Made by a program: the position numbers and the translations under genes. The notes beneath the pieces are model-generated. The model saw only the letters and a program-made list of their open reading frames with translations. It was not told where the DNA came from and did not search any database. Below, one piece after another: positions 31,175 through 40,458 of a stretch of DNA of 64,000 nt; the first letter of the stretch is position 1; each line of letters starts with the position of its first letter. The stretch comes from Streptomyces griseorubiginosus (GTDB lineage Bacteria; Actinomycetota; Actinomycetes; Streptomycetales; Streptomycetaceae), in contig NZ_KQ948746.1 of NCBI RefSeq assembly GCF_001514195.1, positions 1-64,000 of the forward strand, written 5' to 3'.

Positions 31175-31202
31175 TTACGTGACTCTTTACGTTCTCTTAC
31201 GT
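31175..31202. repeat. Three TTACGT hexamers upstream of the TagG-like gene
   Basis: TTACGT occurs at 31175-31180, 31187-31192 and 31197-31202, each preceded by CT. Read on the minus strand it is a triple ACGTAA, 66-95 bases before the permease start. It may be promoter or regulator-binding sequence for the export operon. Confidence 0.4.
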
Positions 31203-31206
31203 CGGG

Positions 31207-31405
31207 ACGGGACCGTATCGTCGCAACGTGAGCGTAGGACGAGTGAGCGTCGGAACGCAACCGTTTCGTCGTCACCTCGCGCGTGGGGACGCAACCGTTT
31301 CGTCGTGACCTCGCCCGTTGGGACGCAACCGTTTCGTTGTGACCTCGCCCGTTGGGACGCAACCGTTTCGTTGTGACGTCCCGCGTCGGAACGAGACCGT
31401 TTCGT
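31207..31405. promoter_or_regulatory. Array of six operator-like 15-bp palindromes, five at exact 34-bp spacing
   Basis: ACGCAACCGTTTCGT occurs at 31255-31269, 31289-31303, 31323-31337 and 31357-31371. ACGAGACCGTTTCGT follows at 31391-31405. A degenerate copy, ACGGGACCGTATCGT, lies at 31207-31221. The consensus ACGnAAC-n-GTTnCGT is a dyad with a central base, as expected for a TetR-type operator. The 34-base repeat unit also keeps a GTGACCTCGCCCGT block between sites. The array fills the divergent region between the TetR gene at 31429 and the TagG-like permease, so the TetR protein is the obvious candidate ligand. Confidence 0.8.
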
Positions 31406-31415
31406 CGCTACGCCC

Positions 31416-31421
31416 TATGCT
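31416..31421 (+). promoter_or_regulatory. Putative -10 box of a leaderless TetR transcript
   Basis: TATGCT matches a -10 consensus and ends seven bases before the ATG at 31429. No ribosome binding site precedes the ATG, so transcription may begin at the start codon. The last operator-like palindrome ends ten bases upstream of this box. Confidence 0.45.
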
Positions 31422-31428
31422 GGTCCGC

Positions 31429-32055
31429 ATGACGACCAACGCCGACGCGCCGCAGACCCGTCCGCGCCGCCGTGCTCCGGCCGGAGCCGCCGTTCTCCGC
31501 GAGGATGTGACGGAAGCCATTCGGGCGGCCGTCTTCGAGGAGCTCGCGGCCGTCGGGTACGCGCGGATGTCGATCGAGGGCATCGCGCGCCGCGCGGGCG
31601 TCGGCAAGACCGCGGTCTACCGCCGCTGGCGTTCCAAGCTGCACCTGGTCCTCGACGTCGTCTCGGAGATCGCGGTGATGGGCCTGCCGGTGCCGGACAC
31701 GGGCTCGCTCCAGGACGACCTGCGGATGCTGTACGAGGTCACGTCGAGGGCGCTGCGGCATCCCGTGGCCTCGCAGATCCTCCCGGACCTCCAGGCCGAG
31801 GCGGCCCGTAACCCCGAGATCGCCGAAGCCCTCCAGAACGCCTTGCAGAAGGGTCAGGAGGGCGTCGCCAGCAAGATCATCGTGGCGGCGGAGCAGCGCG
31901 GCGAGATCCGGCCTGGCCTCAACGACGAACTGGCCCTCGACCTGATCTCGGGCCCCCTGTACTGGCGATCCGTGGTGATCCGCAGCCCGAAGCTGCCGAA
32001 GGGCTACCTCGCGGCGCTGGCACACGCGACCACGGAGGCGCTGAAGGCGCTCTGA
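31429..32055 (+). CDS. TetR/AcrR family transcriptional regulator
   Basis: 208 residues. An Arg/Pro-rich tail (about 1-22) precedes the TetR helix-turn-helix at about 27-73 (AAVFEELAAVGYARMSIEGI, ARRAGVGKTAVYRRW). The C-terminal domain resembles the TetR_C group seen with RutR-like or efflux regulators (LRHPVASQILPDLQAEAARN). It is divergent from the TagGH-like exporter and has five or six palindromes upstream, so autorepression and control of the exporter are likely. The ligand is unknown. Confidence 0.93.
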   Translation: MTTNADAPQTRPRRRAPAGAAVLREDVTEAIRAAVFEELAAVGYARMSIEGIARRAGVGKTAVYRRWRSKLHLVLDVVSEIAVMGLPVPDTGSLQDDLRMLYEVTSRALRHPVASQILPDLQAEAARNPEIAEALQNALQKGQEGVASKIIVAAEQRGEIRPGLNDELALDLISGPLYWRSVVIRSPKLPKGYLAALAHATTEALKAL

Positions 32056-32252
32056 GGGGGCTGCGCCGGGTGTCCCGTGTCTCCACGTTCGAGGTGAGCG
32101 GCCGGGACGTGAAGCCGTAGCGCCCGGCGGTGTGGACCGAGTAGCGCCGGGCGGTGTGGACGTGGGCCGGCGCCGGTGCTGTTTCGAGCGAGGACGCGAC
32201 CGGTCAAGAGGACGTACGACCAGTCAAGGGGGGCGGGGTGTCGCCCGGGCCG

Positions 32253-33344
32253 TCACCAACTGATCCGTGCCGCCACCGGCAGATGGTCGCTCCCCGTCGC
32301 CGGCAGCAGCCACGCGCTCCTCGGCTCGACCCCGCGGACCAGGATCTGGTCGATCCGCGCGACCGGGAAGCTCGCGGGCCAGCTGAAGCCGAACCCGGCC
32401 CCTGCCACCTCCTGAGCCGAGCGCAGCCGTGAGGTGAGTCCCTTGAAGGCCCGGTCGTCCGTGGTGCCGTTGAAGTCACCGAGCACCAGGACCCGCTTGT
32501 CGTGCCTGGCGGCGACGGCCGCGGCGAGCTTGGTCGCGCCCGCGTCCCGCGAGTCCGTCCAGAAACCGGACCCGGCCGTCACCCGCACGGACCCCAGATG
32601 TGCCACGTACACCGCCAGGGGCCCCTTTTCGGTGGCCACCGTGGTGCGCAGCGCACGGGGCGGTTCCACCGGCATGTCCTCGGGCCGCAGTGTCTCGGCC
32701 AGCGGTCCGGCCATGCCCCGCAGGACGTCGACCGACCGGGTGTCCGACAGCGGCAGCCTGCTCCACAGCCCGACCGTGCCCCGCACGACGTGGTGCGGGT
32801 ACGCCTTCGCGAGCGCCTTCTCGTACGTGCCCCTGGCCTGGTCGGTGAGCTCCTCCAGTGCGAGAAGATCCGCGCCGGAGGCGGCCAGTTCGCGGGCGGT
32901 GCCGGCCGGATCACGGTTCTCCGCGGCGACGTTGTGGCTGACCACGGTGAGGTCACCGCCCGCCTGGGACCGGTCGCCGAGCAGCCCGCCGAAGAGGTGC
33001 AGCCACATCGTGACCGGCAGCAGCAGCGCGACGAGCGCGGCGGCGGAGCGCCGCAGCAGGGCGCCGGCCAGCAGTACCGGCACGAGCAGGCCGAACCAGG
33101 GCAGGAAGGTCTCCACCAGACTGCCGAGGCCGGCGCGGTCCGTGAGCGTCCCGTGCAGCGGCAGCAGCAGCCCGAGCAGCAGCGCGCACACCGTGAGGAC
33201 GGGGCCGCGTCGCCACGGGCCGGGTCGGGATCCGCTCGCGGGCCGTCGCCGCTTCGCCGCTATGACGGCCGGCCTGACCTCGTCGAACAGTCGGCGAACC
33301 CGACCGGGCGTGGCTGGTGCTGCTGGGGGCTCGGTTCGGGACAT
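32253..33344 (-). CDS. Endonuclease/exonuclease/phosphatase family membrane protein
   Basis: 363 residues. A basic N-terminus (about 1-48) is followed by three transmembrane helices (about 49-125; VLTVCALLLGLLLPL and others). An EEP domain outside the membrane follows: VVSHNVAAENRDP (about 137), LLALEEL, LVLGDFNGTTDD (about 291-302) and the terminal GSDHLPVAARISW with the catalytic His. EEP enzymes cleave phosphodiesters in nucleic acids, lipids or sugars; the membrane anchor and neighbours suggest a lipid or envelope substrate. The ATG at 33344 lacks a clear ribosome binding site. Confidence 0.86.
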   Translation of the reverse strand: MSRTEPPAAPATPGRVRRLFDEVRPAVIAAKRRRPASGSRPGPWRRGPVLTVCALLLGLLLPLHGTLTDRAGLGSLVETFLPWFGLLVPVLLAGALLRRSAAALVALLLPVTMWLHLFGGLLGDRSQAGGDLTVVSHNVAAENRDPAGTARELAASGADLLALEELTDQARGTYEKALAKAYPHHVVRGTVGLWSRLPLSDTRSVDVLRGMAGPLAETLRPEDMPVEPPRALRTTVATEKGPLAVYVAHLGSVRVTAGSGFWTDSRDAGATKLAAAVAARHDKRVLVLGDFNGTTDDRAFKGLTSRLRSAQEVAGAGFGFSWPASFPVARIDQILVRGVEPRSAWLLPATGSDHLPVAARISW

Positions 33345-33563
33345 ACCGGAAGTGAAGACGGGCGGGTGTTGCCGGCGCGTATGCGATTTTCGATACGCGG
33401 AGGACATGTGCCGGTTCGTGGCTCCGACGCCGGCGTGTCGTGGGTGGTCGAGCGTAGTGGGGACCGTGGATGGGCCGCCCGGCCTCAGCGACCGGCTGCC
33501 CTCGACGGCCGCGCCCGCCAATGAGCCGGTCCCCGCCACCCTCCAAGAACCGGCGCCCTTCAG

Positions 33564-34568
<1,005 letters not shown>

Positions 34569-34607
34569 GTACGGCCGTCCCCTCGTCGGTTGACCCCTGT
34601 CCGCGTA

Positions 34608-35837
34608 TCAGTGAAGCAGGCGCTCGGGCTCGGGCGTACGCACGCCGGCGAGGGGCCGGGGGGCCGTCGTCGAGCGCCACACGCGGATGAAGGACAGCAC
34701 GGCGGCAACGCCCAGGAGTCCGTTGCGCAGGACCATCAGCGCGCAGCCCGTCCAGGTGGCGGCCGCAACCTCGTCGTACAGGACCGGGAACACCACGGCG
34801 CTGACCGCCGAAGCCGCCACGACCAGCGCGGCGACCGGGCGCTGGGTGGTGTGCTGGGACGTCAGGCACACGGCGGCCAGGCCCAGCAGCCAGATCATGT
34901 ACTGCGGGCTGATCACCCGGCTGGTCACGGTGAACAGCAGCACGGCCGACAGGGCCGCGTCGTACGGCGTGGCCTCGCCCCAGCGCCGGGCCCTGGCCCG
35001 CCACAGCAGCACCAGACCGAGCGCCACGACCGTCAGCGCGAGCGAGGCGTGCGCGACCGCGGAGACGTACGGCCCCGTGTACTCCAGCGCCCCGTACCGG
35101 TACCGCACCCTCCCCGGCCAGCCCGCGTGCCGTGCCAGGGCGAGGAGGGTGCCGCCGAAGGACTCGATCTGCACGCCCCGGCCGCCCTGCTGGCGCAGGA
35201 ACGCGAAGGGGTGGTCGAAGAGGGTCACCAGGAGCGCGAGCACCGTCGTGCCGGTCACCGCGGCCGCGGTCCAGGCCGACCGGGTCGCCCGCCCGCGGGG
35301 GAGGCCCGTGAGCAGCAGGACCGGCCACACCTTGACCAGGGCGCCGAGTGCCGCGAGCGCACCGCACGCGCGCGTGGAGCGCGTCGACGCCAGCAGGGCG
35401 AGCACCGCGAGGGCGGTGACCTGCACGTCGTAGCGGGCGAGCGGGAGGTGCAGGAGGAGCGGCAGGCCGCCGATCCAGACGCAGGCGCCGAGCAGGGTAC
35501 GGCCGGGGCGGGTGCCCGCGCGGGTGAGTGCGACGGCGACGGCCGCGTCGGCGGCGAGGGTGAGGGTGACGAAGGCCTGGAAGTACGTCAAGCCCGGCAG
35601 CAGCGCCGGGGACAGCAGGAGCGGTCCCGCGCCCGGCGGGTACTGCCAGAGCGTGTCGCGCACGGGGTAGGCGCCGTGCGCGAGGACGCCGTACCAGTGG
35701 TGGTAGAGCTGCCAGACCTCGCGTCCCACGGCGTCCCACCCGCGCAGGGTGAGCAGCCACAGCATCAGGGCCCGGGTGGCGAACCAGACGGCGGCCAACG
35801 CGGCCCGGGGATGTCTCATCAGGCTCATCAGGCTCAT
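34608..35837 (-). CDS. GT87-like polyprenol-phosphate-dependent glycosyltransferase (DUF2029 type)
   Basis: 409 residues with about ten transmembrane helices. The N-terminus FATRALMLWLLTLRGWDAVG and the PRDTLWQYPPGAGPLLLSPA-like segment (YPVRDTLWQYPPG, about 56-68) match actinobacterial mannosyltransferases that use a polyprenol sugar donor. A late SPQYMIWLLGLA motif is also typical. Three in-frame ATGs lie nine bases apart in the repeat ATGAGCCTG (35837, 35828, 35819) and no strong ribosome binding site distinguishes them. It is likely part of the envelope glycopolymer region with galE. Confidence 0.82.
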   Translation of the reverse strand: MSLMSLMRHPRAALAAVWFATRALMLWLLTLRGWDAVGREVWQLYHHWYGVLAHGAYPVRDTLWQYPPGAGPLLLSPALLPGLTYFQAFVTLTLAADAAVAVALTRAGTRPGRTLLGACVWIGGLPLLLHLPLARYDVQVTALAVLALLASTRSTRACGALAALGALVKVWPVLLLTGLPRGRATRSAWTAAAVTGTTVLALLVTLFDHPFAFLRQQGGRGVQIESFGGTLLALARHAGWPGRVRYRYGALEYTGPYVSAVAHASLALTVVALGLVLLWRARARRWGEATPYDAALSAVLLFTVTSRVISPQYMIWLLGLAAVCLTSQHTTQRPVAALVVAASAVSAVVFPVLYDEVAAATWTGCALMVLRNGLLGVAAVLSFIRVWRSTTAPRPLAGVRTPEPERLLH

Positions 35838-35942
35838 CAGGGCGGATCGTAGGCGGGCATATGCCGCGCAAGCCCTAAAGCGCCGCTAGTTTTCGGTAAG
35901 TGTCACCGGTCACCGGAAGCCCGCGTCACCGGAGGGCCCGCG

Positions 35943-36422
35943 TCACTGGCGGCCCGCGTCACCGGCGGCTTCGCTCTGGGCCGCCGCGTCCAGCATCGAG
36001 GTGAGCTGGTCCAGGCGGGTGCGCAGGTCGCGGATCTCGTCGACGTCGCAGCCGGTCGCGGCGGCGATCCGGCGGGGCACCTGGAGCGCGTGCTCTCGCA
36101 GTGCCGTGCCCTCGTCGGTGAGGCGCACCTCGACCGAGCGCTCGTCGCGCGTGCTGCGCTCCCGGCGCACCAGGCCGGCCGCCTCAAGTCGCTTGAGCAG
36201 GGGGGACAGGGTGCCGGAGTCCAGGCGCAGGTGTTCGCCGAGCGCCTTCACCGGCAGGTCGCCGTGCTCCCACAGGACGAGCATCACCAGGTACTGGGGG
36301 TAGGTGAGCCCGAGGTCCTTGAGGATCACGCGGTAGACGCCGTTGAAGGCGCGGGAGGCGGCGTGCAGGGAGAAGCAGATCTGCTGGTCGAGCCGGAGCC
36401 AGTCGGTCGCGGGCGTGGTCAT
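35943..36422 (-). CDS. ohrR: Organic hydroperoxide sensor OhrR (MarR family)
   Basis: 159 residues. The reactive cysteine is Cys16 in QQICFSLHAASRAFNGVYR, and a second one is Cys125 (ATGCDVDE), a spacing resembling 2-Cys OhrR proteins such as that of Xanthomonas. The winged helix covers about 55-105 (LGEHLRLDSGTLSPLLKRLE, RSTRDERSVEVRLTDEG). OhrR represses ohr until peroxide oxidises the cysteine. It is divergent from ohr, with a palindrome between them. The ATG at 36422 begins directly at the family sequence. Confidence 0.94.
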   Translation of the reverse strand: MTTPATDWLRLDQQICFSLHAASRAFNGVYRVILKDLGLTYPQYLVMLVLWEHGDLPVKALGEHLRLDSGTLSPLLKRLEAAGLVRRERSTRDERSVEVRLTDEGTALREHALQVPRRIAAATGCDVDEIRDLRTRLDQLTSMLDAAAQSEAAGDAGRQ

Positions 36423-36452
36423 GTCCTCCAGGGTAGCTCTTACCCGCGATTT

Positions 36453-36466
36453 AGTTGTGCACAACT
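36453..36466. promoter_or_regulatory. OhrR operator palindrome
   Basis: AGTTGTGCACAACT is a perfect 14-bp palindrome 30 bases upstream of ohrR and 59 bases upstream of ohr. An overlapping dyad CACAA-CTGAA-TTGTG follows (36460-36474). Known OhrR operators are AT-rich dyads in this position, so OhrR binding is very likely. Confidence 0.8.
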
Positions 36467-36525
36467 GAATTGTGTGCTCTACTTGTGGCAACGACAAGGA
36501 CTCACCCCCCAAGGGACGGATTTCC

Positions 36526-36939
36526 ATGGACGCGCTCTACACCGCAGTCGCCACCGCCACCCACGGCCGTGACGGTCGTGCCGTCTCCAGCGACGGCAAG
36601 ATCGACCTCAAGCTGGCCCCGCCGGTGGAGCTGGGCGGCAACGGAGAGGGCACCAACCCCGAGCAGCTGTTCGCCGCCGGTTACGCCGCCTGCTTCGGCA
36701 GTGCCCTCGGTCTCGTCGGCCGCCAGGCCAAGGTGGACGTCAGCGACGCCGCCGTCACCGCCGAGGTCGGCATAGGCAAGCAGGGCGAGGGCTTCGGCCT
36801 CAAGGTCGCGCTGCGCGTCGAGCTGCCCGACACCGTGGACGCGGAGACCGGCCGCAAGCTCGTCGAGACGGCCCACCAGGTCTGCCCCTACTCCAACGCC
36901 ACCCGCGGCAACATCGAGGTCGAGCTCGTCATCGAGTGA
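36526..36939 (+). CDS. ohr: Organic hydroperoxide resistance protein Ohr
   Basis: 137 residues. It is a thiol peroxidase of the OsmC/Ohr fold that reduces organic hydroperoxides to alcohols. The two catalytic cysteines are in GYAACFGSAL (about 56-65) and HQVCPYSNATRGN (about 121-133). The start MDALYTAVATATHGRDG is the family start. It is divergent from ohrR and presumably induced by peroxide through it. Confidence 0.96.
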   Translation: MDALYTAVATATHGRDGRAVSSDGKIDLKLAPPVELGGNGEGTNPEQLFAAGYAACFGSALGLVGRQAKVDVSDAAVTAEVGIGKQGEGFGLKVALRVELPDTVDAETGRKLVETAHQVCPYSNATRGNIEVELVIE

Positions 36940-36987
36940 CCGAGTCCTCGGATTGCCGAGTGATCGGTAAGTGAGCGGCGTGTCTCA

Positions 36988-37013
36988 GGCGCCCGGCCGT
37001 CCGGCCGGGCGCC
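36988..37013. terminator. Bidirectional hairpin between ohr and the TagF-like gene
   Basis: GGCGCCCGGCCG and CGGCCGGGCGCC form a 12-bp perfect stem with a two-base loop (probably opening to four). It lies between convergent genes. Confidence 0.75.
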
Positions 37014-37067
37014 AAGTCGTCGGCCGGCTCGGCGTCGGCCGGGTCGCGCTGGACGGCATGGGCCCTC

Positions 37068-39410
37068 CTAAAGGGTCTCGGCGGCAGTCGTTTCCGCGCG
37101 TGTCGTCTCCGCCGCGGAACGCGGCACGCTGGTCAGCGGCGCACGCCCCGCCGCGGCGGCCGCCGACGGCACCGGATGGCGCTCCGCCGGCGGGATCGCC
37201 GGCGGCGACTGCGGCTCGCCCAGCACCACATGGCGTACGACCCGTTCGGCGGCGCGGCCGTCGTCGTACGGGCAGAACCGCTCGCGGAACGCCGAGCGCA
37301 GCTGGGTGGAGCGGGAGCCGCGCCAGTGGCCGGAGGCGAAGATGTCGATCAGCTCGTCCTCGCTGCGCGCGATCGCACCCGGCGCGAAGGACCGCAGGTC
37401 GAAGTAGGTGCCCCGGGCCGCCTCGAAGGCCTCGCGGTCGTCGGCGTGGATCACGATCGGGCGGTCAAGGCCTGCGTAGTCGAACATCAGGGACGAGTAG
37501 TCGGTCACCAGGGCGTCCGAGGCCAGGCACAGGGACTCCACGCTCGGATGGTCGCTGACGTCGATGACACGGGGCGTCGGGACCGGGACGAGCGGGCCGC
37601 CGTGCCGGTGGTGGGCGCGGGCCAGCACGACGAAGCCGGGACCCAGGCGGCGCAGGAGCCGCTCCAGGTCGAGACGGAGGTGCTGGGTGCGCCGGTAGTC
37701 GCGGTGGGTGGGCGCGTACAGGATCGCGACCGTGCCCTCGGGCACGCCGAGCGACTCGCGCAGTCGCCGTACGTCCTCCGAAGTGGCCCGCTGGAACACG
37801 TCGTTGCGGGGCTGGCCGTAGGGAAGCACCGTGTAGCGGCCGGGGTGGACCCGCTGCCACGTGAGGGTGGCGTGGCGGTTGGGGGACAGCACGTAGTCCC
37901 ACTGGTCGACGCCTCGCAGCAGGGCGTCGAAGTCCAACTCGTGTGATGCCGCCGGGCGTTCCCGGAGGTCCAGGCCCATGTGCTTGAGCGGGGTGCCGTG
38001 GTGGGTCTGCACGAGGACCTGGCCCGGGCGCTTGACCAGGCGGCGGTCGAAGTCGGTGTTGTGCACGAGGTACTTGGAGCGGGCGAGCGCCGTCCAGTAG
38101 GCGGCCGTGTCCGGGGTGATGCGCCGGGTCGCGGTCGGGATCGTGTGGTGGTGCTCGGGGGCGGCGACCCACGCGGTGCGGATGTGCGGGGCGAGGGTGC
38201 GGAACGCCTCCTCCAGCGCACCGGGGTTGCAGCCGTGGCCGCGGTCCCCGTACGCGGCGAACAGGGCACGGTCCGCACGGATGGGCAGGCGCAGCTGGAC
38301 GCGGTAGTGCAGCCGCAGGGCCGCCGCACGCAGGGCCGTTGCGAGCCGTACGGTGGGCCGGGCGATCCGCCGACCGAGCAACCGGCCCAGTTCCAGGGCC
38401 CTGTGGGTGCGGTACAGGTTCCGACGGATCGTGGTGTGACGCAGCCGGGAGCTCACCGGAGCCGGGTGACCCGGGGTGCGGTGGGCACGGTAGTGGTCGC
38501 GGGCCCGCCGCAGGAACTCGGCGCGGGTGTCCCGCGGCAGACGGCCCCGCCCGCTGAACACCGCCCACAGGTCGTCCACCATGCGGCGGAACAACACCGG
38601 CCGCCACTGGGCGAGTTCGGGGCGCGCGTCGACGTACCCGAAGACCCTGTCGTACTGATCGAAGACGTCGAAGTCCGCCCGTCCGGCCGTCGCGGGGACG
38701 CTTCGCTGCCGGTGGTGGACGCAGACCCGCTCCAAGGTGGCGATCGACTCGGCCGCCATCAGGAGCGGGTAGCTCCAGCCCAGGTCCGTGTGGCGCCCGG
38801 GCGGGAAGGCGAAGCCCCCGTCCCCGACGAACTCCCTGCGGCACACCTTGTTCCACGCCGAGGCCCGCACCCGCAGCATCCCCGGCCGGTCCTCCAGGCG
38901 GAACGGCGCCGGACCCTGCTCGCTGAGCACGCCCGCGAACGGGTCCCGGACGATCTCGCCCGTCCACGGCACGAGCGCGTGGCCGTGCACCAGGACGTCC
39001 GGCTCGCCCGTCTCCTTCAGCCGGTCGGCGATCGACCGCAGCGCGTGCGGGGTGAGGGTGTCGTCGCCGTCGAGGAAGACCAGGTAGTCGCCCATGGCCT
39101 CGGCGATCCCCGCGTTGCGGGCGGGCCCGGGGCCCTCCTCGCCGGCGGCCCCAGGACCCTCCTCGCGGGCGCCCCCACGTCCCTCCTCGCGGGCCGGCCC
39201 AGGGGCTTCTTGGCGGGCCGTGCGGACGGTCCGCACCCGCGCGTCACGCGCCGCGAACTCGTCGGCGATCTCACCGCACGCGTCCGGGGAGCGGTCGTCG
39301 ACCACGATCAGCTCCAGATCGTCGTACGACTGCGACAGCACCGACTCCAGGCAGGCGGGCAGATACGCCTGCACCTGGTACGCGGGGACGATGACACTGA
39401 ACCTGGGCAC
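37068..39410 (-). CDS. GT2 glycosyltransferase-CDP-glycerol glycerophosphotransferase fusion (TagF-like)
   Basis: 780 residues. The GT2 domain (about 1-330) has FSVIVPAYQVQAYLPACLES, the VVDDRS loop and the DxD motif FLDGDD at 112-117. The TagF-like domain (about 370-720) has THHGTPLKHMG, YAPTHRDYRR and ALVTDYSSLMFDYAGLDRPIV (two parts near 640-660). TagF-type domains polymerise glycerol- or related polyol-phosphates of wall teichoic acid. A 24-bp minisatellite adds about 30 Glu/Gly/Arg-rich residues at about 66-96, just before the conserved GPARNAG loop. It probably makes polymer exported by the TagGH-like pair. Confidence 0.9.
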   Translation of the reverse strand: MPRFSVIVPAYQVQAYLPACLESVLSQSYDDLELIVVDDRSPDACGEIADEFAARDARVRTVRTARQEAPGPAREEGRGGAREEGPGAAGEEGPGPARNAGIAEAMGDYLVFLDGDDTLTPHALRSIADRLKETGEPDVLVHGHALVPWTGEIVRDPFAGVLSEQGPAPFRLEDRPGMLRVRASAWNKVCRREFVGDGGFAFPPGRHTDLGWSYPLLMAAESIATLERVCVHHRQRSVPATAGRADFDVFDQYDRVFGYVDARPELAQWRPVLFRRMVDDLWAVFSGRGRLPRDTRAEFLRRARDHYRAHRTPGHPAPVSSRLRHTTIRRNLYRTHRALELGRLLGRRIARPTVRLATALRAAALRLHYRVQLRLPIRADRALFAAYGDRGHGCNPGALEEAFRTLAPHIRTAWVAAPEHHHTIPTATRRITPDTAAYWTALARSKYLVHNTDFDRRLVKRPGQVLVQTHHGTPLKHMGLDLRERPAASHELDFDALLRGVDQWDYVLSPNRHATLTWQRVHPGRYTVLPYGQPRNDVFQRATSEDVRRLRESLGVPEGTVAILYAPTHRDYRRTQHLRLDLERLLRRLGPGFVVLARAHHRHGGPLVPVPTPRVIDVSDHPSVESLCLASDALVTDYSSLMFDYAGLDRPIVIHADDREAFEAARGTYFDLRSFAPGAIARSEDELIDIFASGHWRGSRSTQLRSAFRERFCPYDDGRAAERVVRHVVLGEPQSPPAIPPAERHPVPSAAAAAGRAPLTSVPRSAAETTRAETTAAETL
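39133..39210. repeat. 24-bp in-frame minisatellite in the TagF-like gene
   Basis: CCCTCCTCGC recurs at 39133, 39157 and 39181, an exact 24-base period, with a diverged fourth unit at 39205. Read on the coding (minus) strand, each unit encodes eight residues close to GAREEGPG. The frame is kept, so copy-number change would lengthen or shorten the protein by eights. Confidence 0.85.
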
Positions 39411-39502
39411 GGCACATCCAAGAGTCGGCGCGGGAGTTCTGCCCGGGAACGGACCGTGCGCACCCTTGGTTACGGTCCGTACGGCATTCGGGCGAACGCG
39501 AA

Positions 39503-39530
39503 GGGGGCGGGCCGGTGTCGGCCCGCCCCC
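39503..39530. terminator. Terminator of the sugar ABC transporter operon
   Basis: GGGGGCGGGCCG and CGGCCCGCCCCC form a 12-bp stem with a GTGT loop, 20 bases beyond the stop of the last permease gene. Confidence 0.8.
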
Positions 39531-39549
39531 AACTCGGCTGTCGTACGCG

Positions 39550-40458
39550 CTACTTCACCGCACCCGCCATCACTCCGGACACGAACTGCCGCTGGAACGC
39601 GAAGAACACGATCAGCGGGATCACCATCGAGATGAACGCGCCCGGCGCCAGGATGTCGACGTTGGCGGCGAAGGCGCGCACCTGGGTCTGGAGCGCGACC
39701 GTGATCGGCTGGCTGTCGGCGTCCGTGAACACCAGGGCGATCAGCATGTCGTTCCACACCCACAGGAACTGGAAGATGCCCAGGCTCGCGATCGCGGGCG
39801 CGCCGAGCGGCAGCACCACCCGTGCGAACAGGCGCAGTTCACCCGCCCCGTCGAGCCGGGCCGCCTCCAGGAGTTCGCGTGGGATCTCGGCGAAGAAGTT
39901 CCGCAGCAGGAACACCGCGAACGGCAGTCCGAAGCCCGTGTGGAACAGGACCACGCCGAAGATGTTGCCGAACAGGCCGATCTTGCCGAAGAGTTCGGCG
40001 ATCGGGATCAGCGCCACCTGCACCGGCACCACCAGCAGACCGACCACGGCCATGAACCACCAGTCACGGCCCGGGAAGTCCATCCACGCGAACGCGTAGC
40101 CCGCGAGCGCGCCGATGACGATCACCAGGAGCGTCGCCGGCACCGTGATCAGGATGGTGTTGATGATGGAGTGGGTGATGTCGCTGTTGTGCAGGAGCTT
40201 GTCGTAGCTGTCCAGGGTGAGCTGGGACGGCTCGGTGAACACCGTCCACCAGCCGCTCGTGGCGATGTCCCCGGGGCCGCGCAGCGAAGAGATCAGCAGA
40301 CCGAGCGTCGGCACCAGCCAGAACAGGCCGACGAGCACGAGCAGGACGCTGATCACGCCCCCGCTGACCCGCTCGACCAGCCGTGAGCCCAGGGACCGCT
40401 TCGCCTTCGCGTCCCCCGCCGACGCCGTCTCCGGAAGCCTCTCGGCATGGGTCGTCAT
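39550..40458 (-). CDS. Carbohydrate ABC transporter permease (MalG-like)
   Basis: 302 residues with six transmembrane helices. The EAA loop that contacts the ATPase is EIPRELLEAARLDGAGELRLFARVVLPLG (two parts, about 205-233). The C-terminus QRQFVSGVMAGAVK is the usual MalG end. It starts with an ATG overlapping the stop of the MalF-like gene (ATGA). It forms the channel with the next gene for sugar imported from the binding protein encoded at 41803-43185. Confidence 0.92.
   Translation of the reverse strand: MTTHAERLPETASAGDAKAKRSLGSRLVERVSGGVISVLLVLVGLFWLVPTLGLLISSLRGPGDIATSGWWTVFTEPSQLTLDSYDKLLHNSDITHSIINTILITVPATLLVIVIGALAGYAFAWMDFPGRDWWFMAVVGLLVVPVQVALIPIAELFGKIGLFGNIFGVVLFHTGFGLPFAVFLLRNFFAEIPRELLEAARLDGAGELRLFARVVLPLGAPAIASLGIFQFLWVWNDMLIALVFTDADSQPITVALQTQVRAFAANVDILAPGAFISMVIPLIVFFAFQRQFVSGVMAGAVK

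Noticed and set aside
31255-31405. A CRISPR array, because repeats have a regular 34-base period
   Set aside because: The sequence between the palindromes is itself conserved, so there are no unique spacers, the repeat is short and no cas genes are present.
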